This document shows positions 36,415 to 44,796 of a stretch of DNA of 64,000 nt, one piece after another. Source of the DNA: Salinimicrobium flavum (GTDB lineage Bacteria; Bacteroidota; Bacteroidia; Flavobacteriales; Flavobacteriaceae); the NCBI RefSeq assembly GCF_042684505.1, contig NZ_JBHULT010000005.1:186001-250000 (forward strand), given 5' to 3'. The translations under genes and the position numbers were made by a program. Under the pieces are notes generated by a model that had not been told where the DNA came from, ran no database searches, and worked only from the letters and a program-made list of their open reading frames with translations. Every line of letters starts with the position of its first letter. Position 1 is the stretch's first letter.

Positions 36415-36420
36415 TTTTAT

Positions 36421-36452
36421 TTTGAGAGATAAAAACTTTCAGATTATATTTG
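36421..36452 (+). promoter_or_regulatory. Promoter of the tRNA-Gly region
   Basis: TTTG at 36421-36424 and TATATTTG at 36445-36452 are separated by 20 bp, an excellent match to the Bacteroidota -33/-7 promoter. It starts transcription just before the broken tRNA copy at 36463 and would read on into the intact tRNA-Gly. Confidence 0.7.
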
Positions 36453-36462
36453 CAGGGCTAAT

Positions 36463-36508
36463 GCGGGAGTAGCTCTCCCGATAGCGATCGGGAGGTAGAG
36501 CGTCAGCC
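36463..36508 (+). pseudogene. Broken 5' copy of tRNA-Gly with an inserted palindrome
   Basis: GCGGGAGTAGCTC (36463-36475) is identical to the first 13 bases of the intact tRNA at 36537. The next four bases, AGTT, are replaced by the 18-nt palindrome TCCCGATAGCGATCGGGA. After that the identity resumes for 15 bases (GGTAGAGCGTCAGCC) and then ends. There is no anticodon loop match, T arm or 3' acceptor strand, so it cannot be a tRNA. Confidence 0.85.
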
Positions 36509-36536
36509 GCTTCTCATAAATACAAAATCTATCAAT

Positions 36537-36609
36537 GCGGGAGTAGCTCAGTTGGTAGAGCGTCAGCCTTCCAAGCTGAATGTCGCCGGTTCGAACCCGG
36601 TCTCCCGCT
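36537..36609 (+). tRNA. tRNA-Gly (anticodon UCC)
   Basis: A complete 73-nt cloverleaf: acceptor GCGGGAG / CTCCCGC, D arm GCTC...GAGC with GTTGG-type loop, anticodon stem TCAGC / GCTGA with loop CTTCCAA (anticodon TCC), variable ATGTC, T arm GCCGG-TTCGAAC-CCGGT and discriminator T. No CCA is encoded, as usual in this group. A terminator follows within a few bases. Confidence 0.97.
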
Positions 36610-36611
36610 CT

Positions 36612-36642
36612 AAAGCCTCATCGAAAGATGGGGCTTTTTTTA
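36612..36642 (+). terminator. Terminator after tRNA-Gly
   Basis: AAAGCCTCATC and GATGGGGCTTT form a stem with a GAAA-type tetraloop region and are followed by a run of T. It lies 3 bp after the tRNA. Confidence 0.88.
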
Positions 36643-36743
36643 TTTAAAGAATATGTTAATATATTCTTTAAATTATAAGGGAAGTCCAGGTTCTTTTTCT
36701 TAAAAACGTATCTTCCGGTATAGAAACTTTAAAATCACCGGAA

Positions 36744-36935
36744 ATGAACAAGATCAACCCCTTTTTCCATATCGGTACAGTGGGAATGCTGTTTACAGCA
36801 ATCTTTCATATTCTAATGGCTACTTTTTCAGAGGGAGCTCACGCTTCTTTCTCCATCATGTATCCGGTTTTTATTGTTTTTCTCATTGTGGGGACAAGTA
36901 TCATGATCAAAAAGAAAAAACCTCTGAAAGCATAA
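36744..36935 (+). CDS. Small two-helix membrane protein, unknown
   Basis: A 63-aa protein with two hydrophobic helices (about residues 8-28 and 38-55) and a basic tail (KKKKPLKA). A His in the first helix region (PFFHIGTVGMLF, FHILMA) is notable, but no family is recognised. It lies between the tRNA terminator and the 273-aa GNAT gene, 38 bp before the latter. The open frame, ATG and membrane pattern support a real gene; the function is not known. Confidence 0.55.
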   Translation: MNKINPFFHIGTVGMLFTAIFHILMATFSEGAHASFSIMYPVFIVFLIVGTSIMIKKKKPLKA

Positions 36936-36973
36936 TTTTTCCGTTAATTTGATCCTTTATCCCAAAGGACCAT

Positions 36974-37795
36974 ATGAAGATCAAAAGTTTAGAAGAACTG
37001 CCCCTGGAGACCCTGATGGAATGTTTTCTCATTTCGTTCCAGAATTATTTCGTTAGCCTTCCGCAGAGTACAGAATACTGGAAAGACCGCTTCGCAACGG
37101 CCAGGGTTGATTGGACGCTTTCTTTCGGCATGTTTGATGGTGACCTGCTGGTAGGTTTTATTATCAACGGTATTGATGAGCACAACGGAGTGCTTACCGC
37201 CTATAATACCGGTACCGGGGTCCTTCCCGAACATCGCGGCAAACAGATCATCGAAAAACTTTATGCCCATGCCATTCCTTTGTTCAAAAATAAAGGGATT
37301 GTGAAGTGTCTGCTTGAAGTGATCGTGGAGAACGAACGGGCTAAAAAAGTCTATGAGAAAATTGGCTTCAAAGTGACCCGTACCCTACGGTCCTTTAAAG
37401 GAACCCTGGATGCTGATGCGGGGAATGAATACGAGGTGGAGGGTGTCTCTTACCGGAAGGTGCTGGACCTGGAACTATATGATCCAAAATTCTATAGCTG
37501 GGATAATTCGGCGGAAGCGGTTAAAAAAGCCGAAGAAAATACCGAATCCCATTTATTGATAGACGGAGAAAATGAACCTTCAGGCTATTTTACCATAGAT
37601 AATGCTCAAAATATATTGCAGATGGAAAGTACGGATAAGCATTATGCCGGACTGTTGGATGCTATTTCTGAAGTAGCCACCACGGTCCAGATCAAAAATA
37701 TCCCTGCTGAACGTACCGAACTGATCGAGGCACTACTGGCCAGGGGCTTTGAAAATACCGTGAATCAATACGAAATGGAGTTGTGGCTGGAATAA
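36974..37795 (+). CDS. GNAT family N-acetyltransferase with extra C-terminal domain
   Basis: The 273-aa protein has a GNAT domain in its first 150 residues: TGTGVLPEHRGKQIIEKLYAHAI (motif A) and NERAKKVYEKIGFKVTRTL (motif B). A further 110 residues may be a second, degenerate GNAT-like half (HLLIDGENEPSGYFTIDN). Two-domain GNATs of this length are common in Bacteroidota and Bacilli, and their substrates are mostly unknown. It is monocistronic on the plus strand between a small membrane protein and a CPBP protease. Confidence 0.85.
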   Translation: MKIKSLEELPLETLMECFLISFQNYFVSLPQSTEYWKDRFATARVDWTLSFGMFDGDLLVGFIINGIDEHNGVLTAYNTGTGVLPEHRGKQIIEKLYAHAIPLFKNKGIVKCLLEVIVENERAKKVYEKIGFKVTRTLRSFKGTLDADAGNEYEVEGVSYRKVLDLELYDPKFYSWDNSAEAVKKAEENTESHLLIDGENEPSGYFTIDNAQNILQMESTDKHYAGLLDAISEVATTVQIKNIPAERTELIEALLARGFENTVNQYEMELWLE

Positions 37796-37878
37796 CATTT
37801 ATTAATTCCGGTGTACGTGGAAAGGAGATTTTCTGCTCTTTACTGTAACAAGTGTGTCCAAATGTTGTTCTTTTTGGT

Positions 37879-38697
37879 ATGAAAACAGGAACAATTCACC
37901 CAAAACAATTTCTAATCCTCACTTTCCTTTTCTCATGGATGGTTTGGGGAGGAATGATAATTTTTAACCCTGCAGACCAGTATTTCCTGCCGCTCCTCTT
38001 TTTAGGGGCTTTCGGCCCGGCAATAATTGCAGTTTATCTCATTCACCGCTACGGGAATTTAGAACAGAAAAGGGATTTTTGGAGTCGTATTCTCAGTTTC
38101 AGACGTATTGGCGCAAAATGGTATTTTTTCATCTTCCTTATTTTTCCACTCATATTGTTACTGGGTTATACCTTTCTTTCTTTTTTCGGTGGAAGTTTCT
38201 CCGGATTGGATAGTTACTTTGGAGGGATCAATGGTCCGTGGGACTTTATGTATCTGCTGGTTTTTATGGTATTGGGTGGTCCGCTGGCTGAAGAACCGGG
38301 GTGGAGAGGATACCTGCTCGATCCTTTGCAGGAGAAATGGGGAAAACTGAAAGCCAGTCTTGTTCTTGGAGTGATCTGGACCATTTGGCACCTTCCGTTG
38401 TTCTTTATAGCAGGTACCTCACAATACCAAAAAGGTTTTGGGATCGCATTCTGGAGCTGGACCCTGCAGTTAATGGTCATCTCTGTAATCATGACCTGGG
38501 TCTATAACCATACCAACCGAAGCATTCTTGGCGCGGTACTGCTTCATCTTATGGCCAATTTCGCTTACCCCTTGAACCTGGATGGAACGGGCGAGATCGT
38601 ATTTAGTGTGGTGAGGATACTTATTATAATACCTATCCTTCTTTGGTGGATGAGAAAACCCGCTTCAAAAAAAATGCTTTCAGGCTCTGCTTTTTAA
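37879..38697 (+). CDS. CPBP (CAAX/Rce1-like) intramembrane metalloprotease
   Basis: The 272-aa protein has about seven to eight membrane helices. The three CPBP motifs are present: EEPGWRGYLLDPL (EExxxR), WTIWHLPLFF (a catalytic His), and LLHLMANFAYPLN (HxxxN). Members are related to eukaryotic Rce1 and to bacteriocin-immunity proteins; the substrate here is unknown. I prefer the ATG at 37879 (MKTGTIHPKQF) to the one at 37852, because the nine extra residues (MCPNVVLFG) are not typical of the family. No terminator is clear between it and the convergent antiporter. Confidence 0.9.
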   Translation: MKTGTIHPKQFLILTFLFSWMVWGGMIIFNPADQYFLPLLFLGAFGPAIIAVYLIHRYGNLEQKRDFWSRILSFRRIGAKWYFFIFLIFPLILLLGYTFLSFFGGSFSGLDSYFGGINGPWDFMYLLVFMVLGGPLAEEPGWRGYLLDPLQEKWGKLKASLVLGVIWTIWHLPLFFIAGTSQYQKGFGIAFWSWTLQLMVISVIMTWVYNHTNRSILGAVLLHLMANFAYPLNLDGTGEIVFSVVRILIIIPILLWWMRKPASKKMLSGSAF

Positions 38698-38758
38698 GCA
38701 ACCATTTTTTAACCTTTAAAACAGAATTTTAAGTGGCTTTTGGAAAGCTCCTTTAAAT

Positions 38759-39973
38759 CTACTCCGTATCTTTCTTTGCTTTGGTTTCGATCTCCCCTGC
38801 TTCCCGTAATGCAAACCTTGTAACGAAGGGAGTAATGAGCTCAAAAAGAATAGTAGACCCTAGAATGACATTGAGTAGTAGGGCACCGGTTTCTTCAAAA
38901 CCTGGCTGGTTTCCGGCACGAATAGCAAGTCCTATAGCTACGCCTGCCTGAGGGAAAAGGCAGAGGCCCAGCAGGTGCCGGGTTTTCTTTTCAGTGCGTA
39001 TTAAATACATTCCGGTATAGGCACCGGAATATTTTCCCAGAACCCTTAGGAACACATAAAGAAGTACCAGGAGCATAGAATCAAGAAATGAGTGAATCTC
39101 AAATTGTATACCTGCAAGGGTAAAAAAGAAAAGGAAAACCAATTCTTCGATATGCTGAAGGGGTAACAGCCATTCCGCTTGTTTTTTCTGATAGAAGAGT
39201 ACCGAAACAAAACCCAGGGTCATGCAGCTTAACAAAAGAGAGAGGCCGAGTAGGGAGGAGATCCCGAAAACAAGAAAAATGAACCCAATGATGGTAGCAA
39301 GCCGAAGTTCTTCCTTTTCCAGAAATTTTCCTAAAATACCCAGGACAATACCTAAACCCGTACCCAGCAGAAGAGAGCCGCCAACTTCGGTAATACCTTC
39401 CAGAATACTTCCCGAAAAGCTTCCTTCGGCACCCATTCCCAAAATCAGCGTAAAGAATATGATTCCAATAGCATCATCAACGGCGATAATTCCCAGCAAG
39501 GTGTTTGTTAGTTTTCCTTTAGCCTTGTATTCCTCGATAATTCCAAGTGTGGCTGCAGGTGCGGTTGCAGTAGCCACGGCACCAAATATAAGGGCGTGGT
39601 AAAAACTAATCTCATGAAAGGGATATATCTTGCTTAACCCCCACAAACCGAGACCTACAAAAAGAAGGACCCCCAGTGACTGACCAATGACCGTGACGGT
39701 CACAATACCTTCTTCTTTTTTAAGATCTGAAGGGTTGATCTCAGATCCAATTATATAGGCAATAATGCCCAGGGCGATATCTGTAATGACAGGTGACCAT
39801 CCTTCCGTAGAAAAATTAAATAGTCCGCCTAAAAGGTCAGGGGAGAACACAACCCCCACTAAAATGTAGATCACGATGCGGGGAAAATTCACCTTCTCGG
39901 ATAACAATCCAAGAATGGAGCCCAGAGTGATAAGAACTCCCATTATAAGAACGGCAGGCAATTCTTCAGGCAT
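38759..39973 (-). CDS. Cation:proton antiporter (Kef/NhaP-like, CPA2)
   Basis: A 404-aa integral membrane protein of about 12 helices in the Na_H_Exchanger (PF00999) family. The central GAVATATAPAATLGIIEEY and AVDDAIGIIFFTLILG segments carry the conserved acidic pair expected for ion binding in the CPA2 group. There is no C-terminal RCK/TrkA domain, so it is shorter than KefB/KefC. It probably exchanges Na+ or K+ for H+ across the inner membrane. It stands alone, convergent with the CPBP protease. Confidence 0.88.
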   Translation of the reverse strand: MPEELPAVLIMGVLITLGSILGLLSEKVNFPRIVIYILVGVVFSPDLLGGLFNFSTEGWSPVITDIALGIIAYIIGSEINPSDLKKEEGIVTVTVIGQSLGVLLFVGLGLWGLSKIYPFHEISFYHALIFGAVATATAPAATLGIIEEYKAKGKLTNTLLGIIAVDDAIGIIFFTLILGMGAEGSFSGSILEGITEVGGSLLLGTGLGIVLGILGKFLEKEELRLATIIGFIFLVFGISSLLGLSLLLSCMTLGFVSVLFYQKKQAEWLLPLQHIEELVFLFFFTLAGIQFEIHSFLDSMLLVLLYVFLRVLGKYSGAYTGMYLIRTEKKTRHLLGLCLFPQAGVAIGLAIRAGNQPGFEETGALLLNVILGSTILFELITPFVTRFALREAGEIETKAKKDTE

Positions 39974-40098
39974 TTTCTTTAGTTTTACCGGCTAGAAAAG
40001 CGCGGTTATCTAAAGTTAAGGATTGGCAGTAGATTGCACAAGCAGAAGAAGTACTGGTTTTAATGTGATTTCCAATAAAAAAGAACTCTCTATTTCCA

Positions 40099-40842
40099 CT
40101 ATTTTTTCATAAAGCGAAGATCTGAGATTATTTTGATCTTTTTATTTTGAAGCGAATCCATTAGCCTGTTGCGGTGATTTGCCCCAACCAGGATAAGGAT
40201 CTTTTTGGAAGAGTTCCTCCTGATCAGCTCCAGCGCATTTTGGGTGATCTGCAGGTCCCGCTTATTATTGAAACGGGAATAATCTTCATAAAAGGTATTT
40301 TTATACAGACGGTCTTCAATACTGTACTGTCTGCCGCTAAGGCTGTCGTATTCCCCTTTCAGAAAGTCATTTGCAGAGGAGTTCAAAGCCATCTTTTTTT
40401 GTGCTTCATATATTTCCGGAAGACCTGAACTTTCAAATCTGCTCATCAAGACCGGATCTTTTTTCATATCGTTCTGCAGCTTCTTTAATTTTCCCATTTC
40501 TGAAGCAGTATCTGTGAACATATCCCTGTGCACGGGGATCTGTTCAGAGCTTTCGCTGTAAAAATCTATACCTGTCACCTTTCCGGGGAAAGAATCCCGT
40601 ATGTTGATCATTTCAATGGGATAGAATTTATCCAGGCTGTCACTGTTCATTTCCATATCTACAGGCCGTATTTCAACCCCGATCACATCAGGATCAAAGG
40701 CTTTTGCGATCTGCATAAGGTCATCATAAGTGTAGTTGTCATTGAGTTCATGTGCCCCGTGAAGTGTGGGTAGTACCAGGACTTCGGGGGTATTACAGGC
40801 CAGCATTGACATGACCACTAAAAGTATCCCTATCTTTCTCAT
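40099..40842 (-). CDS. TraB/GumN-like lipoprotein of unknown function
   Basis: The 247-aa protein starts with a lipoprotein signal (MRKIGILLVVMSMLAC-N). The mature start VLVLPTLHGAHELN and the following DPDVIGVEIRP, together with the late KKILILVGANHRNRLMDSL, recall the TraB/PrgY/GumN and EreA-like fold, in which conserved His and Glu are candidate metal ligands. The assignment is by pattern only. It overlaps the upstream S41 peptidase gene by 4 bp and is probably translated from the same message. Confidence 0.6.
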   Translation of the reverse strand: MRKIGILLVVMSMLACNTPEVLVLPTLHGAHELNDNYTYDDLMQIAKAFDPDVIGVEIRPVDMEMNSDSLDKFYPIEMINIRDSFPGKVTGIDFYSESSEQIPVHRDMFTDTASEMGKLKKLQNDMKKDPVLMSRFESSGLPEIYEAQKKMALNSSANDFLKGEYDSLSGRQYSIEDRLYKNTFYEDYSRFNNKRDLQITQNALELIRRNSSKKILILVGANHRNRLMDSLQNKKIKIISDLRFMKK

Positions 40843-42176
40843 TGCTGAAGGTATTTAAGTGCAGCTTCCAGGGTTTCATCCTTTCCGGCAAGATAATTTT
40901 CCAGCGTTGGGACGACCTCAATATCGGGTTTTATCCCGATGCCTACAAATTCGGTTCCATCGGGCATCAGGTCCCTCTTGGAACAAACGACTCCCATTCC
41001 CCCAAAGGGCAACGGAAAGAACAAAGGTTGCCCGGTGCTGCCTCCGGTGGTTTGCCCCATGACCACTCCGCGTTCCATTCCCTTGAAAGCGGCCGTAAAA
41101 TCTTCAGCAGCCGAATAGGTGTCGGGGCCGGTAAGTACAACCACTTTTCCGGTAAAGGTATGGCCTTTATAAGGTTTCCAGTCATACTGCATAGTTTCGA
41201 GCTTATCTGGATCATTACCCCAGGCACGGTTAGTAGGGCCGTAAGACCTCATCATGTTCTTGCCTGTTAAAAAGGGTTTATCGGTAAGATAACCCAGGAG
41301 TTCGAATCCATTACTCCCGTTTCCGCCTCCATTGTTCCTCACGTCAATGATGAGGTTTTGTGCATGAGGCACCTTTTGAAATATACTGTCCAAAAAGGCC
41401 ACAATTTTGTTGTCATTATAGGTGTTGATGGTGAGCAGAGCAGTGCCCTCAGCCATTTTCCTGTAGGTCCACCCCTGTGCAGCCGGGAACATTTCGTCCC
41501 GGGTTTCCCTTCTGAAAGAGTGGATTTTTTTCCGGCCTTCCCGAGTGATGAATTCCAGCTCAATAGGTTCGTCTGCATCTCCCTGGGTGAAGAAAAACGA
41601 GTAAAGCCTAGCAGTTTGGTCATGTGGGGTGCTGTAGTTCACATAGGGCGCAACGTTCTTTTGGGTATACTCCATTACCGGGATCCCATTCACCCTGGTG
41701 ATTATGGTCCTTGGCTGCAGGTCCTGGTATTCCTCCTTTGTACTGTTAAGGGCGGTGATCACCACCTGGCCATCCAATAGTTTAGCTCTTATTGGCAACC
41801 TGGCGATCATCTGGTCCCATAATTCTTTCGGTGGAATGATCCCGCTGTGGCCGTCATTCAGGTTGAGGTAAAACCGGCTTAGCTCCCTGTAATAATCCAC
41901 CTTATTTTGGGCTGCTGTGACCTTTGGGATGTAGGCATAATAAAGGCTGTCCCAGTTCACTTTTGGAACAAGATCGAAATTGGCAAAATTGAATTTCGCC
42001 TCCGCCCAGGCTTTGCTGAGTCCGGCAATTTTTGTCTCCGTTGAAAGACTATCCTCAAAAAAGTGATTTTCAAAGTTCTCTTTATAGACCTTTTTATAGG
42101 CGGTACTGTCAAATACCTGGGAAAAACTGTTAGCGCTAACTGCGATAAGCAGGAAGAAAGTGAAGATGTGTTTCAT
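40839..42176 (-). CDS. S41 family (C-terminal processing) peptidase, exported
   Basis: A 445-aa protein with a signal peptide (MKHIFTFFLLIAVSANSFSQ). A helical N-terminal part is followed by a PDZ-like stretch (RTIITRVNGIPV) and a tail-specific-protease domain with LIIDVRNNGGGNG and the catalytic Ser in LTGPDTYSAAEDFTAAFKG. The pattern FFPLPFGGMGVV and a late GIGIKPDIEV are usual in Bacteroidota S41 peptidases. It acts outside the cytoplasm; the natural substrate is unknown. It is the first of a two-gene unit with the TraB-like lipoprotein. Confidence 0.9.
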   Translation of the reverse strand: MKHIFTFFLLIAVSANSFSQVFDSTAYKKVYKENFENHFFEDSLSTETKIAGLSKAWAEAKFNFANFDLVPKVNWDSLYYAYIPKVTAAQNKVDYYRELSRFYLNLNDGHSGIIPPKELWDQMIARLPIRAKLLDGQVVITALNSTKEEYQDLQPRTIITRVNGIPVMEYTQKNVAPYVNYSTPHDQTARLYSFFFTQGDADEPIELEFITREGRKKIHSFRRETRDEMFPAAQGWTYRKMAEGTALLTINTYNDNKIVAFLDSIFQKVPHAQNLIIDVRNNGGGNGSNGFELLGYLTDKPFLTGKNMMRSYGPTNRAWGNDPDKLETMQYDWKPYKGHTFTGKVVVLTGPDTYSAAEDFTAAFKGMERGVVMGQTTGGSTGQPLFFPLPFGGMGVVCSKRDLMPDGTEFVGIGIKPDIEVVPTLENYLAGKDETLEAALKYLQQ

Positions 42177-42282
42177 AACTGTTATAAAAACCCGTTAAAA
42201 ATAATTAATAAGTGTTCTGTTTGACAGGGAGCTGTAATTTTATGACCAAGACAGGAGAGATCGTATTTTGTTACAAAAAAAG

Positions 42283-42894
42283 ATGAAGAATTTTCAAAAC
42301 ACCGGGGTCAGGAACCTGTTGCCTGAAGGAGGGGAGGCCTTTTACTTCGGAAAGATCCTTGAAGAGAAGGAAGCTGATGATTTCTTCAAACAGCTTTACG
42401 ACAAAGTTGAATGGACGCAGGATGAGGTGATCATCTTCGGAAAAAGGATCGTTACTAAGCGGGAAACAGCGTGGTATGGCGCTACCGACTTTGACTACAC
42501 CTATTCGAAAATCACCAGAAAAGCAAGGCTGTGGCTTCCTGAACTGGTTAGCCTTCGGGACCTCGTAAAGGACATTACAGGATATGAGTTCAATTCCTGC
42601 CTGCTAAATCTCTATCACAGCGGGGAAGAAGGTATGTCCTGGCATTCAGATGCTGAAGCAGAGTTGGGAAAAGATCCTGTCATCGCTTCCCTTAGTCTGG
42701 GGGCCGAAAGGAAATTTGTGCTGAAAAATAAGATCTCGAAAGAGAAAGTTTCCGTAGTCCTGGAACCCGGGAGTTTACTGCTCATGCAGGGGGAGACACA
42801 GAAGAACTGGTTACACAGCCTTCCGAAGACAAAAAAGGTCCACGAACCCCGAATCAATCTCACCTTTAGGGAGATAAAGAAGATCAGAAAATAG
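42283..42894 (+). CDS. alkB: AlkB-like 2-oxoglutarate/Fe(II) DNA repair dioxygenase
   Basis: This 203-aa protein is of the ALKBH2/ALKBH3 type, which removes 1-methyladenine and 3-methylcytosine lesions by oxidation. The Fe ligands are visible in MSWHSDAEAELG (HxD) and NWLHSLPKT (His), with 2-oxoglutarate-binding Arg residues in EPRINLTFREI. NLYHSGEEGMSWHSD is the family signature. I take the ATG at 42283 (MKNFQNTGVRNLL); an upstream TTG at 42268 is less likely. The last 11 bp overlap the convergent glutaminase gene. Confidence 0.92.
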   Translation: MKNFQNTGVRNLLPEGGEAFYFGKILEEKEADDFFKQLYDKVEWTQDEVIIFGKRIVTKRETAWYGATDFDYTYSKITRKARLWLPELVSLRDLVKDITGYEFNSCLLNLYHSGEEGMSWHSDAEAELGKDPVIASLSLGAERKFVLKNKISKEKVSVVLEPGSLLLMQGETQKNWLHSLPKTKKVHEPRINLTFREIKKIRK

Positions 42895-43813
42895 AATAAC
42901 CCGTAAGCGTGGTCAATCGTTCAAGCGCAGCCATTCCCAGCGCTGAATTGCCTTTAGGGTTGAGCGGCGGACTCCAGACGGTAACGGCAAAATGGTTGGG
43001 ATGTACCGCAACAATTCCCCCGCCTACACCACTTTTTCCGGGGAGACCTACCTCAAAACTAAATTCCCCGGCTTCGTCATAGAACCCGCAGGTCTGCATA
43101 AGGGCATTGATCCTTTTTACCTGCCTTCCGGTTAGGAATTCCCGGTCTGAGTCCAGTAAATTTCCGTGATTGACAAAAATGATGAATGCCCGTGATAATT
43201 CTTTGCAGGACATGGCGATGGAGCACTGGTGAAAATAGAAGTCCAGTACTTTTTCCACATCGTTCTCAATATTCCCGAAAGATTTCAGGTAATTCACCAT
43301 GGCATAATTGCGGTAACCTTCAGACTGTTCTGAAGCTGCAACTGTGGTGTCAAAATCAATACTTGTGTCTCCCGTGATCTCGTGCAAAAAGGTAAGCAGG
43401 GCGGCTTTTGGATTGGTGAAATAGGATACAAGAACGTCTGCCACTACCAGCGCCCCCGCATTTATGAAAGGATTTCGCGGGATTCCCGAGTCATTTTCCA
43501 GCTGAGAGAGCGAATTGAATGGGTCTCCCGATGGTTCAACCCCTACACGGTTCCAAAGGTCATCGCCCACCACCTTCATGGCCAGTGCGAGGGTAAAGAC
43601 CTTGGAAATAGATTGTATGGAAAAGCGCTCATTACTGTCCCCGAAGCTATAATTTTCCCCGTTGAGGTCGTATAGGTGCATCCCAAACTTATCTGAAGGG
43701 ACTTTTGCCAGTTCGGGGATATAAGAAGCGACCTTCCCCGAAAGCTGGATCTCTGAGAATTCCTGCTGTATCTGGTTTAGGATCTTCTGGTATTCTTGTT
43801 TACCTGAGGTCAT
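42884..43813 (-). CDS. glsA: Glutaminase A
   Basis: Hydrolyses glutamine to glutamate and ammonia. At 309 residues it has the normal length of this beta-lactamase-like serine-dependent family. The catalytic S-x-x-K is in FSIQSISKVFTLALA; other family motifs are NPFINAGALVVAD, EQSEGYRNYAM, and GLPGKSGVGGGIVAVHP. The 5' end overlaps the end of pepE by 14 bp, so the two are probably translated from one message. The 3' end overlaps the convergent alkB gene. Confidence 0.95.
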   Translation of the reverse strand: MTSGKQEYQKILNQIQQEFSEIQLSGKVASYIPELAKVPSDKFGMHLYDLNGENYSFGDSNERFSIQSISKVFTLALAMKVVGDDLWNRVGVEPSGDPFNSLSQLENDSGIPRNPFINAGALVVADVLVSYFTNPKAALLTFLHEITGDTSIDFDTTVAASEQSEGYRNYAMVNYLKSFGNIENDVEKVLDFYFHQCSIAMSCKELSRAFIIFVNHGNLLDSDREFLTGRQVKRINALMQTCGFYDEAGEFSFEVGLPGKSGVGGGIVAVHPNHFAVTVWSPPLNPKGNSALGMAALERLTTLTGYSIF

Positions 43814-44507
43814 TTAACTTGCTTTGGGGTTCAACTTCGTAGGCTTCCTTTCCCGTCTTGAAGATCCGGGCTGTTTTATCCCCTTTTAGGGAAATATCAT
43901 TTCCTTTCACTTCCAGCCAGCTCCCTTCACGCAAACCTACTACCGGTTGATTGTTGAAACAGTGGAATTCTTTGATCCTGGTTTCACGTGTCTCTCCTTT
44001 ATGAGTGGAATTTGGATCGGGATCGAGGTAATGCGGATTAATATTAAAGGGAACGAAGCCCAGGGTCTTAAAGCTGGGAGGATATACTATAGGCATATCA
44101 TTGGTGGTCTTCATGGTAAGACCGGCAACGTTAGTACCGGCACTGGTGCCTAAATAAGGAGTACCTTTTGAGATCGCAGTATTCAGCGGTGTCAGCAGAT
44201 CATGGGTATACAGCTGCTGTACCAGGAGAAACGTATTTCCGCCTCCTGTGAAGATCCCTTCAGCTTTGGCAACAGCCTCCCGGGGTTCCTCAAATTCATG
44301 GATGCCTTTTACCTTAATTCCCACTTTAGTAAAGGCTTTCGCTGCCACCTCTGTATATTCTTTATGGGAGATCCCGCCGGGACGGGCGTAGGGTATGAAC
44401 AGGATCTCTGAGCATCCTGCAAAATGCTGTTTAAGTTGTGGGAGTATATATTCCAGGTATTCCTGCCCGTGTAGGGTAGAGGTACTTGCCAGGATCAGGT
44501 TCTTCAT
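43800..44507 (-). CDS. pepE: Dipeptidase E (alpha-aspartyl dipeptidase)
   Basis: The 235-aa cytosolic enzyme belongs to the S51 peptidase family, which splits dipeptides with N-terminal Asp. The nucleophile elbow is YLGTSAGTNVAGLTMK with the active Ser, preceded by GIFTGGGNTFLLVQQL. NINPHYLDPDPNSTHKGETR contains the conserved His and Glu region. The start MKNLILASTSTLHGQEYLEY is typical. It overlaps glsA by 14 bp; both produce free acidic amino acids, which may be why they are paired. The upstream spacer holds the 8-bp periodic tract. Confidence 0.93.
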   Translation of the reverse strand: MKNLILASTSTLHGQEYLEYILPQLKQHFAGCSEILFIPYARPGGISHKEYTEVAAKAFTKVGIKVKGIHEFEEPREAVAKAEGIFTGGGNTFLLVQQLYTHDLLTPLNTAISKGTPYLGTSAGTNVAGLTMKTTNDMPIVYPPSFKTLGFVPFNINPHYLDPDPNSTHKGETRETRIKEFHCFNNQPVVGLREGSWLEVKGNDISLKGDKTARIFKTGKEAYEVEPQSKLNDLR

Positions 44508-44598
44508 AAATGGAGGATTTTTTGTAAAAATAAGTAATTGTTGTGACCTAGTGAAGTTGTGAGCAGGTGATCCTGTCCCCAGGTCGCATCATTCCCCT

Positions 44599-44728
44599 CG
44601 TCCCCCAGTCCCCCAGTCTCCCAGTCTCCCAGTCTCCCAGTCCCCCGGTCCCTTCGTCCCCCAGTCTCCCAGTCCCCCGGTCCCCTCGTCTCTCCTTCAC
44701 TCCGTCACTTCATCACATCGTCACTTTA
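44599..44728. repeat. 8-bp periodic tract, two phases
   Basis: From 44599 to 44694 there are 12 successive 8-bp units of the type [AC/CG/GG]GTCYCCC (AGTCTCCC, AGTCCCCC, CGTCCCCC, GGTCCCTT). After a 2-bp shift, four more 8-bp units (TCACTCCG, TCACTTCA, TCACATCG, TCACTTTA) fill 44697-44728. The tract sits in the 289-bp divergent spacer between pepE and the 253-aa gene. No coding function is evident. Confidence 0.9.
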
Positions 44729-44796
44729 ACAATAGTTTAGTCGGGATTTTAATTTTTCTAAACATAAGATTTTGTTACTTTAAGAAAACCCATGCC

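Noticed and set aside
36463..36508. Second tRNA gene
   Set aside because: No anticodon loop, T arm or 3' acceptor strand matches; the D arm is disrupted by a palindrome.
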